This document shows, piece by piece, positions 15,202-23,621 of a stretch of DNA of 38,927 nt. This stretch comes from Noviherbaspirillum soli (GTDB lineage: Bacteria > Pseudomonadota > Gammaproteobacteria > Burkholderiales > Burkholderiaceae_D). Positions within the stretch are counted from its first letter, which is position 1, and each line of letters opens with the position of its first letter. A program made the position numbers and the translations under genes. The notes under the pieces are model-generated. The model worked only from the letters and a program-made list of their open reading frames with translations. It ran no database searches and was not told the DNA's origin. The stretch is from assembly GCF_015352955.1 (NCBI RefSeq), contig NZ_JACYOX010000016.1, positions 1-38,927 on the forward strand, read 5' to 3'.

Positions 15202-16353
15202 ATGGCCGGTCCGCGTTCGCTGGAACTGTTCTGCCGGGTCGTCGACAATTTCGGCGACATCGGCGTGTGCTGGCGGCTGGCGCGCCAGCTGGCCGGCGAA
15301 CATGGCATCGCGGTCAGGCTGTGGGTGGACGACCTGGCAAGCTTTCGGCGCATCTGCGCCGAAATCGACCCGGGGGCGGAGGAGCAGTGGCGGCAGGGGG
15401 TGGTCGTGCGTCGCTGGCACGAGGCGATGGCGCTGCCGGCGCCGCCTGATATCGGCGACGCGGTGGTCGAAGCCTTCGGCTGCATGCTGCCGCCTGCCTT
15501 CGAGCAGGCCATGGCGCAGCGGCCGGCGCCGCCGGTCTGGATCAACCTCGAATACCTGAGCGCGGAAGACTGGGTGACCGGCTGCCATGGCCTGCCGTCG
15601 CCGCATCCGCGGCTGCCGCTGACCAAGTATTTCTTCTTTCCCGGCTTTGAAGCCGGCACCGGCGGCCTGCTGCGCGAAGCCGGCCTGGAAGCGCGCCGCG
15701 CCGCGTTTGCCGCCGACGCCGCGCAGCAAGCCGGTTTTCTGGCAAGTCTGGGCGTGCGGCCGTCGCCTGATGCGCTGCTGATTTCCCTGTTCTGCTATCC
15801 GCATGCGCCATTGCCGGCGCTGCTGAATGCGTTGCGCGACGATGTGCAACCGAGCCTGCTGCTGGTGCCGCAGGGCGTGGCCGGCGCGCAGCTCGCCGCC
15901 TGGGCCGGCAGGCTGCCGGCGCCGGGCGAGGTGTTGCAAGCGGGCAGCCTGTCATTGCAGCAGGTGCCGTTTCTTGATCAGCCCGACTACGACCGGCTGC
16001 TCTGGTGCTGCGACCTCAATTTCGTGCGTGGCGAGGACAGCATGGTGCGCGCCCAATGGGCCCGGCGGCCGCTGGTATGGCAGATCTATCCTCAGCAGGA
16101 AGACGCCCATCGCGTCAAGCTCGATGCCTTCCTGGCGCTGTACTGCGCCGGCCTCGCGCCGGAGGCGGCGCAGGCCTGCCGGAACGCCTGGCATGCATGG
16201 AACGGCGACGGCGACGTAGGCGCCCGCTGGCCCGCGCTGCGCGCGTCCTTGCCGGCGCTGCAGGCGCACATGGCCGACTGGTGCGAGCGACTGCGCGGTC
16301 TTGGCGACCTGGCTGGCAACCTGCTCGATTTCATCGCAGAGCGGACGCCATGA
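15202..16353 (+). CDS. earP: EF-P arginine rhamnosyltransferase EarP
   Basis: This 383-residue cytosolic GT-B glycosyltransferase transfers rhamnose from TDP-rhamnose to arginine 32 of elongation factor P, relieving ribosome stalling at polyproline. The family motif DNFGDIGVCWRLARQL begins at Asp15, and its two aspartates (15 and 19) are the residues reported essential in characterised EarPs. Further matches are NLEYLSAEDWV and, near the C-terminus, FVRGEDSMVRAQWA with Glu278 and WQIYPQQEDAH in the nucleotide-sugar site. The substrate gene efp lies 190 bp downstream. The ATG is 10 bp past metQ. The ribosome-binding site is weak. Confidence 0.95.
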   Translation: MAGPRSLELFCRVVDNFGDIGVCWRLARQLAGEHGIAVRLWVDDLASFRRICAEIDPGAEEQWRQGVVVRRWHEAMALPAPPDIGDAVVEAFGCMLPPAFEQAMAQRPAPPVWINLEYLSAEDWVTGCHGLPSPHPRLPLTKYFFFPGFEAGTGGLLREAGLEARRAAFAADAAQQAGFLASLGVRPSPDALLISLFCYPHAPLPALLNALRDDVQPSLLLVPQGVAGAQLAAWAGRLPAPGEVLQAGSLSLQQVPFLDQPDYDRLLWCCDLNFVRGEDSMVRAQWARRPLVWQIYPQQEDAHRVKLDAFLALYCAGLAPEAAQACRNAWHAWNGDGDVGARWPALRASLPALQAHMADWCERLRGLGDLAGNLLDFIAERTP

Positions 16354-16431
16354 ACGCGGCTGCTGCGCCATATGGCGTCGGGCCAACGTTGCCACGCTGC
16401 AGGCTTCTAGCGGGCCACCCTGAAAATCGGT

Positions 16432-16437
16432 TAGAAT
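16432..16437 (+). promoter_or_regulatory. Candidate -10 element (TAGAAT) upstream of efp
   Basis: TAGAAT lies 106 bp upstream of the efp ATG in the earP-efp gap. No convincing -35 is seen. If real, it gives efp its own promoter in addition to read-through from earP. Confidence 0.3.
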
Positions 16438-16543
16438 AGCAGGCTTTATTTTCGCGAGCGGCCGCACAACAGGCCGCGCGCGGCACTGCCGGGCAGCCCG
16501 CCGCGTATCTTTCCCAACGTTTTTCCCATTTTTAAATTCAGCT

Positions 16544-17101
16544 ATGAAAACCGCACAAGAAATCCGCGTCGGCAATGTCGTGATGGTCTCGGGCGAGCCG
16601 ATGGTGGTTCTGAAAACCGAATACACCAAGTCCGGCCGCAATTCTTCCGTCTGCAAGATGAAGATGAAGAACCTGCTGACCGACGCCGGCCAGGAAGCCG
16701 TCTACCGCGCAGACGACAAGTTCGACGTCGTCACGCTGGATCGCAAGGAAGCCACCTATTCCTATTTCGCCGATCCGCTGTATGTGTTCATGGACAGCGA
16801 GTACAACCAGTACGAAGTCGAAGGCGAGAACCTCGGCGAAGCCATCAACTACCTCGAAGACGGCATGCCGTGCGAAGTGGTGTTCTACAACGAGAAGGCG
16901 ATCTCGGTCGAACTGCCGACCACCGTCGTGCGCGAAGTGACCTACACCGAGCCAGCCGTCAAGGGCGACACGTCGGGCAAGGTCCTGAAGCCCGCCAAGA
17001 TCTCCACCGGCTTCAACGTCAACGTGCCGCTGTTCGTGGGCCAGGGCGACAAGATCGAAATCGATACCCGCACCGGCGAATACCGCAGCCGCGCGAAGTA
17101 A
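16544..17101 (+). CDS. efp: Translation elongation factor P
   Basis: This 185-residue factor binds between the P and E sites and promotes peptide-bond formation at proline stretches. It has three OB-like domains. The tip of domain I reads TKSGRNSS with Arg32, the residue modified by EarP, rather than the lysine used by the EpmABC pathway. This agrees with earP next door. The C-terminal signature region [20 protein letters not shown] is intact. No strong Shine-Dalgarno sequence precedes the ATG (context AAATTCAGCT). A strong terminator follows. Confidence 0.97.
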   Translation: MKTAQEIRVGNVVMVSGEPMVVLKTEYTKSGRNSSVCKMKMKNLLTDAGQEAVYRADDKFDVVTLDRKEATYSYFADPLYVFMDSEYNQYEVEGENLGEAINYLEDGMPCEVVFYNEKAISVELPTTVVREVTYTEPAVKGDTSGKVLKPAKISTGFNVNVPLFVGQGDKIEIDTRTGEYRSRAK

Positions 17102-17117
17102 TCGCATCTTCCTGAAG

Positions 17118-17153
17118 AAAAGGGGTTGCAGCATCTGCTGCAACCCCTTTTTT
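17118..17153. terminator. Bidirectional terminator between efp and the M48 gene
   Basis: The stem GGGGTTGCAGCA / TGCTGCAACCCC is flanked by AAAA on the left and TTTTTT on the right, so it can terminate efp and the converging minus-strand gene that ends at 17169. Confidence 0.9.
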
Positions 17154-17168
17154 CATGGGGCGGCGCGT

Positions 17169-18173
17169 TCAGCGCAATTCGTGCAATTCGTGCAATTCGC
17201 GTAGGCGGGCAATGCGTTCCGCCGTGGCGGGATGGGTGGACAGATAGGCGGGACCGTCATCCTTCACGCCGTTCAGGCGTTCCAGCGCCGCTGCCAGGCT
17301 GGCCGCGCCCAGGCCGCCGGCCTTGAGCCAGCGCGCGGCATACAGGTCGGCTTCGCGTTCCGCATTGCGCGAATGATGCAGGTCCAGCATCAGTGTCGGG
17401 AGAGTGGCAACCAGGCCGGAAGCGTCGCCGAATAGCGCCATCCCGGCTGCGCCCACAGCCGCGCCATGCACCAGCCGGCGCACCAGGTGGCGGTGGTGCA
17501 GATGGCCCAGTTCATGCGCCAGCACTGCCATCAGCGCATCCTCATCGTCAGCCAAGAGCGTGGCGAGTTCGTCAGTCACCACGATGCGGCCTGCCGGCAG
17601 TGCAAGCGCATTCGGGCCGATGCGGCTCTTGCGGAACAGCAGTTCGAAATGCGGCGTACCGGCGGTGCTTCCGGCCAGCGTGCTGAAGCGGGTTCTTATG
17701 CGCTGTTGCTGCTCTTCCCGCAAGCGGCTGGCATCGAACAACCTGGCGTCCAGCGCTTGCATGGTTGCGTCTCCCAGCCGGCTTTCCACCGACGATGGAA
17801 GCATGGCCGCGACCAGGTCTGCCGCCATCGGTAGCGCTAAACGCCACAGCAGGGCGATGATGGCGGCCATCGCCAGCGCCGCCAGCAGCGTCGCCCGCCA
17901 GCTTTGCTGCAGCCGGCTCACCAGGCTGTCGGTGTGGCCGGTTGCCGCCAGCATGCGGGCGAAGCCTTGCTGGTCTTCAATGTCGAGATAGGCGCCGTCC
18001 GGAAAGGTGACGAGGCGCGTGCCATGCCGGCTTGCTTCCGATACCCGCAGCTGGGACAGCGGGCAGCGCCGGCTGGCTTCGCCGCTGATGCTTGCCACGC
18101 CGTCTTCCACCGTCAGGATCACCTGGTGGCGACGCGATGTCTTGCCATCGAAATAGGCGGCACGAATGCTCAT
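17169..18173 (-). CDS. M48-family membrane metallopeptidase
   Basis: This is a 334-residue zinc peptidase. The N-terminal domain of about 85 residues is beta-rich and unrecognised (GVASISGEASRRCPLSQLRV). A hydrophobic helix at about 93-115 (ATLLAALAMAAIIALLWRLA) follows, then the catalytic region with HELGH at 220-224 and the third zinc ligand in RNAEREADLYA. The C-terminus is RELHELHELR, made by a 9-bp tandem repeat. The start is supported by GAGG eight bases upstream. It begins 10 bp after the stop of the DUF898 gene, so the two form an operon, perhaps for envelope quality control (inference). Confidence 0.9.
   Translation of the reverse strand: MSIRAAYFDGKTSRRHQVILTVEDGVASISGEASRRCPLSQLRVSEASRHGTRLVTFPDGAYLDIEDQQGFARMLAATGHTDSLVSRLQQSWRATLLAALAMAAIIALLWRLALPMAADLVAAMLPSSVESRLGDATMQALDARLFDASRLREEQQQRIRTRFSTLAGSTAGTPHFELLFRKSRIGPNALALPAGRIVVTDELATLLADDEDALMAVLAHELGHLHHRHLVRRLVHGAAVGAAGMALFGDASGLVATLPTLMLDLHHSRNAEREADLYAARWLKAGGLGAASLAAALERLNGVKDDGPAYLSTHPATAERIARLRELHELHELR
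17172..17198. repeat. Three tandem 9-bp repeats at the 3' end of the M48 gene
   Basis: There are three consecutive copies of G(C/T)GCAATTC. On the coding strand they encode repeated Glu-Leu-His at the very C-terminus. Units of 9 bp keep the frame, so copy number could vary without disrupting the protein. Confidence 0.8.
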
Positions 18174-18183
18174 CGGTCAAGCC

Positions 18184-19260
18184 TCATAGCGACAAATCAA
18201 AATCCAGCAGGTCGGCCACGCCTTCGCCGGTGGCGCCGGCCTGGGCCTGCGCATCGGCGACGAAATCGTCAAGGCTGCCATCGACCAGCAGCCCGACCGA
18301 TTCAAGCCGGTATTTCATCATCCGCATCTTTGCAAAAGGCATATACAGGCCCAGCGTGCAGAGGATGGCCAGCAGGTTGGTCAGCGCGATGAAGGCCACC
18401 CGCCCGAGCGCTACCCGGCTTTCGACGCGGTGTGGACCGATGGAGGTGTGATTCCAGACCAGGTTCTGCAGCATGGCGCTGAACACCGGATACATCAGCA
18501 TGGCCCATACATAAAAAGCCGCCAGAAAGACCAGGGCGCCGCGGAAGGCTTCCGTTTGCGCGCCGCTGTGCCGGTAGAAGGCAGCCAGCAGGTTGCCCAA
18601 TAGCAGGCCCAGCACGATGCCGCCAGCCACAAACACCAGGAACGCCTTCAGGTACAGCAAATAGAAACGTCCGACGCTGGCGTCGAAGGAAAAGCGGCTG
18701 GCGCCATAACGGCTTTCGCCATGCTGGAAGCGCTTGATGCGCTGGTGCGCCATCGGCGCCAGCAGGAAGGCGGTCAGCGAGGAAATCACCGGCCACATCA
18801 GATAGGCGATATAGGCGCTCGCCGCGCTGCCGCCAAACCCGAAGCGTATGCCCCGGTAACTTGTGTTGTAGAGCTTGAACTGCAGACTTCGCCAGATCAG
18901 CCAGGGCAATGCCGCGATCAGCAGCAAGGCCAGCGCGCCAGCCAGCAGGCCCGGCATTTCCGAGAACACCTGGTAGGCAATGAGCAGCAGCAGCGCCGCC
19001 GCGCGACCCTTGAGAATGGCCTTCGGTTCGCCATGGTAGTCGAAGCTCGCGCCGGCCAGGCGGGTATTGCCGTAGAAGTAGCGGGTGCGCCGGACCTTGG
19101 CCCAGGCCGAGTAAATGCCCAGCGTGACGATGGACAGGAAGGTGTTGGTGATCCAGATGCGAAAGTATTCGGCGCCGGTGCCGGTAAAGCTGACCGGCTC
19201 GACCATGACCAGTTGCCCGGTGGAGAAAGACGTGTTGGTGGTGGGAGTGATGGCAGGCAT
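18184..19260 (-). CDS. DUF898 (YjgN family) inner-membrane protein
   Basis: This is a 358-residue integral membrane protein. The family motif is seen in FRIWITNTFLSIVTLGIYSA followed by WAKVRRTRYFYGNT, and repeated in altered form near the C-terminus as LTNLLAILCTLGLYMPFAKM. That suggests an internal duplication, and about seven to eight helices are expected. The function of the family is unknown. The ATG (MPAITPTTNTSF) has AGGA about seven bases upstream, and an upstream in-frame start lacks support. It is followed closely by the M48 peptidase gene, a pairing that suggests a shared envelope role. Confidence 0.85.
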   Translation of the reverse strand: MPAITPTTNTSFSTGQLVMVEPVSFTGTGAEYFRIWITNTFLSIVTLGIYSAWAKVRRTRYFYGNTRLAGASFDYHGEPKAILKGRAAALLLLIAYQVFSEMPGLLAGALALLLIAALPWLIWRSLQFKLYNTSYRGIRFGFGGSAASAYIAYLMWPVISSLTAFLLAPMAHQRIKRFQHGESRYGASRFSFDASVGRFYLLYLKAFLVFVAGGIVLGLLLGNLLAAFYRHSGAQTEAFRGALVFLAAFYVWAMLMYPVFSAMLQNLVWNHTSIGPHRVESRVALGRVAFIALTNLLAILCTLGLYMPFAKMRMMKYRLESVGLLVDGSLDDFVADAQAQAGATGEGVADLLDFDLSL

Positions 19261-19351
19261 CGAGGTTCCTGGAGGTGAAGGAAGCCCGCAGATTGCCTGC
19301 CTCCAGGAAATTGTCAACCAATAATAAAAAGTATTAGCGGAATAAAGCCGG

Positions 19352-20386
19352 TTAGTCCTGTTCGTCGGCCACCTTAAGGATCAGCTTGCCGAAATTGCGG
19401 CCCTCGAACAGCATCAGCAGCGTCTTCGGGAAGTTTTCCAGGCCTTCGACGATGTCTTCGCGGGACTTGAAGCTGCCATCCTTCATCCACTGCGCCATCT
19501 GTGCGGCCGCCTCCGGGTAGCGGTCGGCCCAGTCGAACACCACGATGCCTTCCATGCGCGCCCGGTTGACCAGCAGCGACAGGTAGTTTGCCGGACCCTT
19601 CACCGGCGTGGTGTTGTTGTACTGGGAGATTGCGCCGCAGATGATGATGCGCGCCTTCATGTTGATGCGGGTCAGCACCGCGTCCAGGATATCGCCGCCG
19701 ACATTGTCGAAGTAGACGTCCACGCCGTTCGGGCAATGCTGCTTCAGCCCGTCCTTCACCGAGCCGGTCTTGTAGTCGATGCAGGCATCGAAGCCCAGTT
19801 CATTGACCACGAAATCGCATTTCTCCTTGCCGCCGGCAATGCCGACCACGCGGCAGCCGCGCTGCCTGGCGACTTGCCCCACCGTTTGCCCGACGGCGCC
19901 GGCGGCGCCGGACACCACCACGGTTTCGCCAGCCTTGGGCTGGCCGACTTCCAGCAGGCCGAAATAGGCGGTCATGCCGGGCATGCCCAGCGCATTCAGG
20001 TACTTGGGCAGCGGGGCGGCCGACGGATCGACCTTGTAGAAGGCCGCGGCCTTGTCGTCGGCGGCGCCGATCCAGTATTGCTGCACGCCAGTCACGCCGG
20101 ACACGGTGTCGCCCACGGCAAATTTCGGCGACTTCGACGCCACCACGCGGCCGATGCCGCCGGCGCGCATCACCTCGCCGATGCCGACCGGGCGGATATA
20201 GGATTTGCCTTCATTCATCCAGCCGCGCATGGCTGGATCGAGAGACAGGTAGATGACCTTGACCAGGATCTCGCCATCAGCGAGTTCGCGTACCGGTTCG
20301 GATGTATGCTGCCAGTCGCTGTCCTTGGGCACGCCGACCGGGCGGGCGGCAAGGCGGACCTGCTGGTTGGTGAGGGTCGTGGTCAT
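19352..20386 (-). CDS. NADP-dependent medium-chain oxidoreductase (CurA-like)
   Basis: This 344-residue cytosolic enzyme of the MDR superfamily resembles E. coli CurA (NADPH-dependent curcumin/enone reductase) and leukotriene B4 dehydrogenases. Motifs are LSLDPAMRGWM near residue 55, the dinucleotide site SGAAGAVGQTVGQVA at about 155 and VDVYFDNVGGDILDAVL. No zinc-ligand pattern is evident, as expected for this branch. AGGAG lies six bases before the ATG. It is probably monocistronic, with a candidate -10 TATAGT at 20415-20420. The natural substrate is unknown. Confidence 0.9.
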   Translation of the reverse strand: MTTTLTNQQVRLAARPVGVPKDSDWQHTSEPVRELADGEILVKVIYLSLDPAMRGWMNEGKSYIRPVGIGEVMRAGGIGRVVASKSPKFAVGDTVSGVTGVQQYWIGAADDKAAAFYKVDPSAAPLPKYLNALGMPGMTAYFGLLEVGQPKAGETVVVSGAAGAVGQTVGQVARQRGCRVVGIAGGKEKCDFVVNELGFDACIDYKTGSVKDGLKQHCPNGVDVYFDNVGGDILDAVLTRINMKARIIICGAISQYNNTTPVKGPANYLSLLVNRARMEGIVVFDWADRYPEAAAQMAQWMKDGSFKSREDIVEGLENFPKTLLMLFEGRNFGKLILKVADEQD

Positions 20387-20666
20387 CTTGGTCTCCTGTT
20401 GAGTTGGGTGAGGCACTATACCGCAGATTGAAACGATCGTGCTTTTTTGGCCTTTTGTAAGAAAACCGGAACTTTCTGTTCGTTCATCAGACCAAGCCGG
20501 GAGCTTTGCGATCCGCAAGCTCAATATTGTTGCTCCAGAGCATAAACTCGATGATTTGCCGGTTCCGGCAAGCCAGCAGCGACTGATACCGTAGGTTGAA
20601 ACGCGCCACCGACGCGGCCCTACGTCCCTAAACCGGCCCTTGTTCTAGTTATTTCCAGGAGATCCC

Positions 20667-21230
20667 ATGCTTCGTTCCGAAACCCTTTTTGGCAAGCGCG
20701 AACCCAATTCCACCACCCCCAATTCGCCGTTGAACGCATCCACCCCCGGCACTCAGCCGGGCGGCATGTCCAGCGCTGTCAAACCGGCCCCAAGCCCGGC
20801 CGGCATGGGACCGGGCAGCACCAGCGGTGTTGCGCCTGCACCGGCCGCACCGGCGCCGGCGTCGTCCGAAGGCGGCAGCAAGCTCATCGTCGGCCCCAAG
20901 ATCAAGCTGACCGGCGGCCAGATCACCGACTGCGACACCCTGGTGGTGGAAGGCACGGTCGAGGCAACCATGGAAGCGCGTGAGATCCAGATCGCCGAGC
21001 AGGGTTCCTTCAGCGGCTCCGCTGAAATCGATGTCGCCCATGTGCGCGGCACCTTTGACGGCAACCTGACGGCTCGCCAGAAGCTGGTGATCTATTCAAC
21101 CGGCAAGGTCATCGGCACGGTGCGTTACGGCAAGATCGTGATCGAAGAGGGCGGCGAACTGGCTGGCGACACCCAGGTTGGTTCGGAAGGCGCTCGCTCC
21201 GGCCTGTCCGTGGCCAAGGCAGCCGTCTGA
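20667..21230 (+). CDS. Bactofilin (polymer-forming cytoskeletal protein)
   Basis: This 187-residue protein has a Pro/Ser/Gly-rich disordered N-terminus (1-68) and a bactofilin beta-helix core (about 70-170). The core shows the periodic hydrophobic/Gly pattern LTGGQITDCDTLVVEGTVEA, then GSFSGSAEIDVAHVRGTFDG and TGKVIGTVRYGKIVIEEGGE. Bactofilins polymerise without nucleotide and scaffold cell-shape or envelope proteins. AGGAG precedes the ATG by about five bases and a terminator follows. No peptidoglycan hydrolase neighbour is present. Confidence 0.9.
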   Translation: MLRSETLFGKREPNSTTPNSPLNASTPGTQPGGMSSAVKPAPSPAGMGPGSTSGVAPAPAAPAPASSEGGSKLIVGPKIKLTGGQITDCDTLVVEGTVEATMEAREIQIAEQGSFSGSAEIDVAHVRGTFDGNLTARQKLVIYSTGKVIGTVRYGKIVIEEGGELAGDTQVGSEGARSGLSVAKAAV

Positions 21231-21260
21231 TCGTCTACGCTTCAGCGCCAGACCGTAACG

Positions 21261-21293
21261 ATGCCGGCGCCCACCAGGGCGCCGGCATTTTTG
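21261..21293 (+). terminator. Rho-independent terminator after the bactofilin gene
   Basis: The 12-bp stem ATGCCGGCGCCC / GGGCGCCGGCAT with loop ACCA is followed by TTTTTGTTT, 30 bp past the stop. Confidence 0.85.
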
Positions 21294-21367
21294 TTTCAGG
21301 GGTTTATCTTCCGAAACCCCGGCTCGTGCGACAATAACCGGCTTTGCCGCATCCGAACATCAACAAC

Positions 21368-22237
21368 ATGACGCACCCGGAATACATCCTTACCCTTTCC
21401 TGCCTGGATCAGCGTGGCATCGTCCATCGCGTATCGGGCTTCCTGGCCGAGCATGGCTGCAACATCATCGACTCCGCCCAGTTCGGCGACGCCCAGTCCA
21501 AGCTGTTCTTCATGCGCGTGCATTTTTCGCTGGAAGACAGCGGCATCGGCGATGCGCTGCTGCGCAGCGACTTCGCCGTGCTGGGCGACAGCATGCAGAT
21601 GAACTGGCAACTGAATGATGCGCACAAGAAGCCGCGCATGCTGATCATGGTGTCGAAGATCGGCCATTGCCTGAACGACCTGCTGTTCCGCTACAAGAGC
21701 GGGCTGCTGCCGGTGGAAATTCCGGCCATCGTGTCCAACCACACCGATTTCTATCAGCTCTCGGCCAGCTACAACATTCCGTTCCACCACCTGCCGCTGG
21801 CGCCGGGCGCATCGGCGGAGGCCAAGCGCACGCAGGAAGAGAAGGTGCTTGACATCGTGCGCGAGCATGACATCGACCTGGTGGTGCTGGCGCGTTACAT
21901 GCAGATCCTGTCGCCGCAAATGTGCGAGGCGTTGAGAGGCCGTGCGATCAACATCCATCATTCTTTCCTGCCCAGTTTCAAGGGCGCCAAGCCGTATTAC
22001 CAGGCCCATGACCGCGGCGTGAAGCTGATCGGCGCGACGGCGCATTTCGTCACCAGCGACCTGGACGAAGGCCCGATCATCGAGCAGGATGTGGAGCGTG
22101 TAGATCACGCGATGGACCCGGACACCCTGACCGCCATCGGCCGCGATGTCGAGTGCGTGGTGCTGGCGCGGGCAGTCAAGTGGTTCGTGGAACACCGGAT
22201 CCTGCTGAATGGCCACAAGACGGTGGTGTTCAGGTAA
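21368..22237 (+). CDS. purU: Formyltetrahydrofolate deformylase PurU
   Basis: This 289-residue cytosolic enzyme hydrolyses 10-formyl-THF to formate and THF. An N-terminal ACT domain (about 5-85, LTLSCLDQRGIVHRVSGFLA) is the usual regulatory part. The formyltransferase-fold domain follows, with VVLARYMQILSP, the catalytic region NIHHSFLPSFKG and SDLDEGPIIEQD. The ATG at 21368 gives the standard N-terminus MTHPEYILTLSC, and a TTG eight codons earlier is less likely. No clear ribosome-binding site is seen. Confidence 0.95.
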   Translation: MTHPEYILTLSCLDQRGIVHRVSGFLAEHGCNIIDSAQFGDAQSKLFFMRVHFSLEDSGIGDALLRSDFAVLGDSMQMNWQLNDAHKKPRMLIMVSKIGHCLNDLLFRYKSGLLPVEIPAIVSNHTDFYQLSASYNIPFHHLPLAPGASAEAKRTQEEKVLDIVREHDIDLVVLARYMQILSPQMCEALRGRAINIHHSFLPSFKGAKPYYQAHDRGVKLIGATAHFVTSDLDEGPIIEQDVERVDHAMDPDTLTAIGRDVECVVLARAVKWFVEHRILLNGHKTVVFR

Positions 22238-22265
22238 GCGGCGAGGTTCAGATCACCGGATAAGC

Positions 22266-22295
22266 AAAACAGGCAGGTTTCCCTGCCTGTTTTTT
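22266..22295. terminator. Terminator between purU and the esterase gene
   Basis: The stem AACAGGCAGG / CCTGCCTGTT with a 4-nt loop is followed by a T-run for purU. The AAAA on its left side gives a weaker T-run for the converging esterase gene. Confidence 0.85.
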
Positions 22296-22328
22296 ATTGC
22301 ACGACCGCATTTCGCCAGGGTGGCGCCG

Positions 22329-23000
22329 TCAGCCCAGCACGCGCCGGAACCAGGCGCTGATGTCGTCCACTTCCTCCTGGCAGACCGAGTGCGGCATCAG
22401 GTACTCGTGCCATTCCACCTCGTATCCCAATGAACGCAGCAGATCGCGGGACTGCTCGGCGCGGATGATGGGAATCACCTGGTCGCCGCGGCCATGCGCC
22501 ATGAAGATCGGCGTGGCCTGGTTGGATGAATGCCCTTCCTCGGCAATCGTGGTGTGCAGCGGCACATAGCCCGACAGGCAGAGCAGGCCAGCCAGTTTCT
22601 CGGGATGACGCAGGCCGGTCTGTATTGTCATCGCACAGCCTTGGGAAAAACCCGCCAGCACGATGCGCCCGGCCGGGATGCCGCGCGCCTTTTCCTGGGC
22701 GATCAGCTGTTCCACCATCGCCTGCGACGCCCGCAATCCCTTTTCATCCTCGCGGCGCGACAGGTCGGCGCCGATGATGTCGTACCAGGCCCGCATCACA
22801 TAACCGTTGTTGATGGTGACAGGCATGGTGGGTGCATGCGGAAAGACGAAGCGGATGTCCGGCATGCCGGCCAGGTCCAGTTCACGCACGATCGGCACGA
22901 AATCGTCGCCGCTGGCGCCCAGGCCGTGCAGCCAGATCACGGAGGCGGCGGGATTGGGGCCGGTTTCCATTTCTATGGTTTCAAGCGCTGCGGAAGTCAT
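22329..23000 (-). CDS. Carboxylesterase / phospholipase-type alpha/beta hydrolase
   Basis: This 223-residue soluble hydrolase belongs to the acyl-protein thioesterase/carboxylesterase 2 family. The oxyanion region VIWLHGLGASGDDF is near residue 25. The nucleophile is in VLAGFSQGCAM, the acid in MAHGRGDQVIP and the histidine in EYLMPHSVCQEE. Length and motifs are complete and no signal peptide is seen. It starts 12 bp after the mog stop with GAGG upstream, so it is the last gene of the darP-mog-esterase operon. The substrate is unknown. Confidence 0.92.
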   Translation of the reverse strand: MTSAALETIEMETGPNPAASVIWLHGLGASGDDFVPIVRELDLAGMPDIRFVFPHAPTMPVTINNGYVMRAWYDIIGADLSRREDEKGLRASQAMVEQLIAQEKARGIPAGRIVLAGFSQGCAMTIQTGLRHPEKLAGLLCLSGYVPLHTTIAEEGHSSNQATPIFMAHGRGDQVIPIIRAEQSRDLLRSLGYEVEWHEYLMPHSVCQEEVDDISAWFRRVLG

Positions 23001-23012
23001 CTGTGGGAAGCC

Positions 23013-23621
23013 TCATGCGGTTTTTGGACGGATTGCCGATTTCGGACGGAAGACCTTGCATACCGACTCGTTGGCCTCGATGTACGGACCGCCGATCAGG
23101 TCGATGCAATAGGGCACGGCGGCGAAGATGCCTGCCACCAGCTGCTTGCCATCGGCGTCCTTCAGGCCTTCCAGGGTCTCGCGGATCGACTTGGGCTGGC
23201 CGGGCAGGTTGATGATCAGCGCCGCATGGCCGTCGGCCTCGCGGATCACCGCGACCTGGCGCGACAGGATGGCGGTAGGCACGAAATGCAGGCTGATCTG
23301 GCGCATCTGTTCGCCAAAGCCGGGCATTTCCTTGGTGCCCACGGCCAGGGTGGCTTCCGGCGTCACGTCGCGCCGGGCCGGGCCGGTGCCGCCGGTGGTG
23401 ATCACCAGGTCGCATTGCAGCTGGTCCACCAGTTCGATCAGCGCGGCCTCGATCTGGTCGCGTTCATCGGCAACCAGGCGGGTTTCCACCTCGAACGGGC
23501 TGGTCAGGGCGCTGGCCAGCCATTCATTCAGCGCGGGGATGCCCTGGTCCTGGTAGACGCCGCCCGATGCGCGGTCAGACACCGATACCAGGCCGATGCG
23601 CGCGGCGCCGTCATTCCTCAT
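23013..23621 (-). CDS. mog: Molybdopterin adenylyltransferase Mog
   Basis: This 202-residue cytosolic enzyme activates molybdopterin by adenylation before molybdate insertion. Recognisable features are IGLVSVSDRASGGVYQDQGI at the N-terminus, the MoaB/Mog motif LVITTGGTGPARRDVTPEAT at about residues 71-90, and INLPGQPKSIRETL. The ATG has AGGAG seven bases upstream. It overlaps the end of darP by 11 bp, which suggests coupling. Confidence 0.94.
   Translation of the reverse strand: MRNDGAARIGLVSVSDRASGGVYQDQGIPALNEWLASALTSPFEVETRLVADERDQIEAALIELVDQLQCDLVITTGGTGPARRDVTPEATLAVGTKEMPGFGEQMRQISLHFVPTAILSRQVAVIREADGHAALIINLPGQPKSIRETLEGLKDADGKQLVAGIFAAVPYCIDLIGGPYIEANESVCKVFRPKSAIRPKTA

Noticed and set aside
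20590-20624. CGTAGG / CCTACG inverted repeat upstream of the bactofilin gene, possibly another REP
   Set aside because: It shares only GTAGG with the REPIN units, the stem is short and interrupted, and the inner sequence differs. It may be a degenerate element but cannot be supported.
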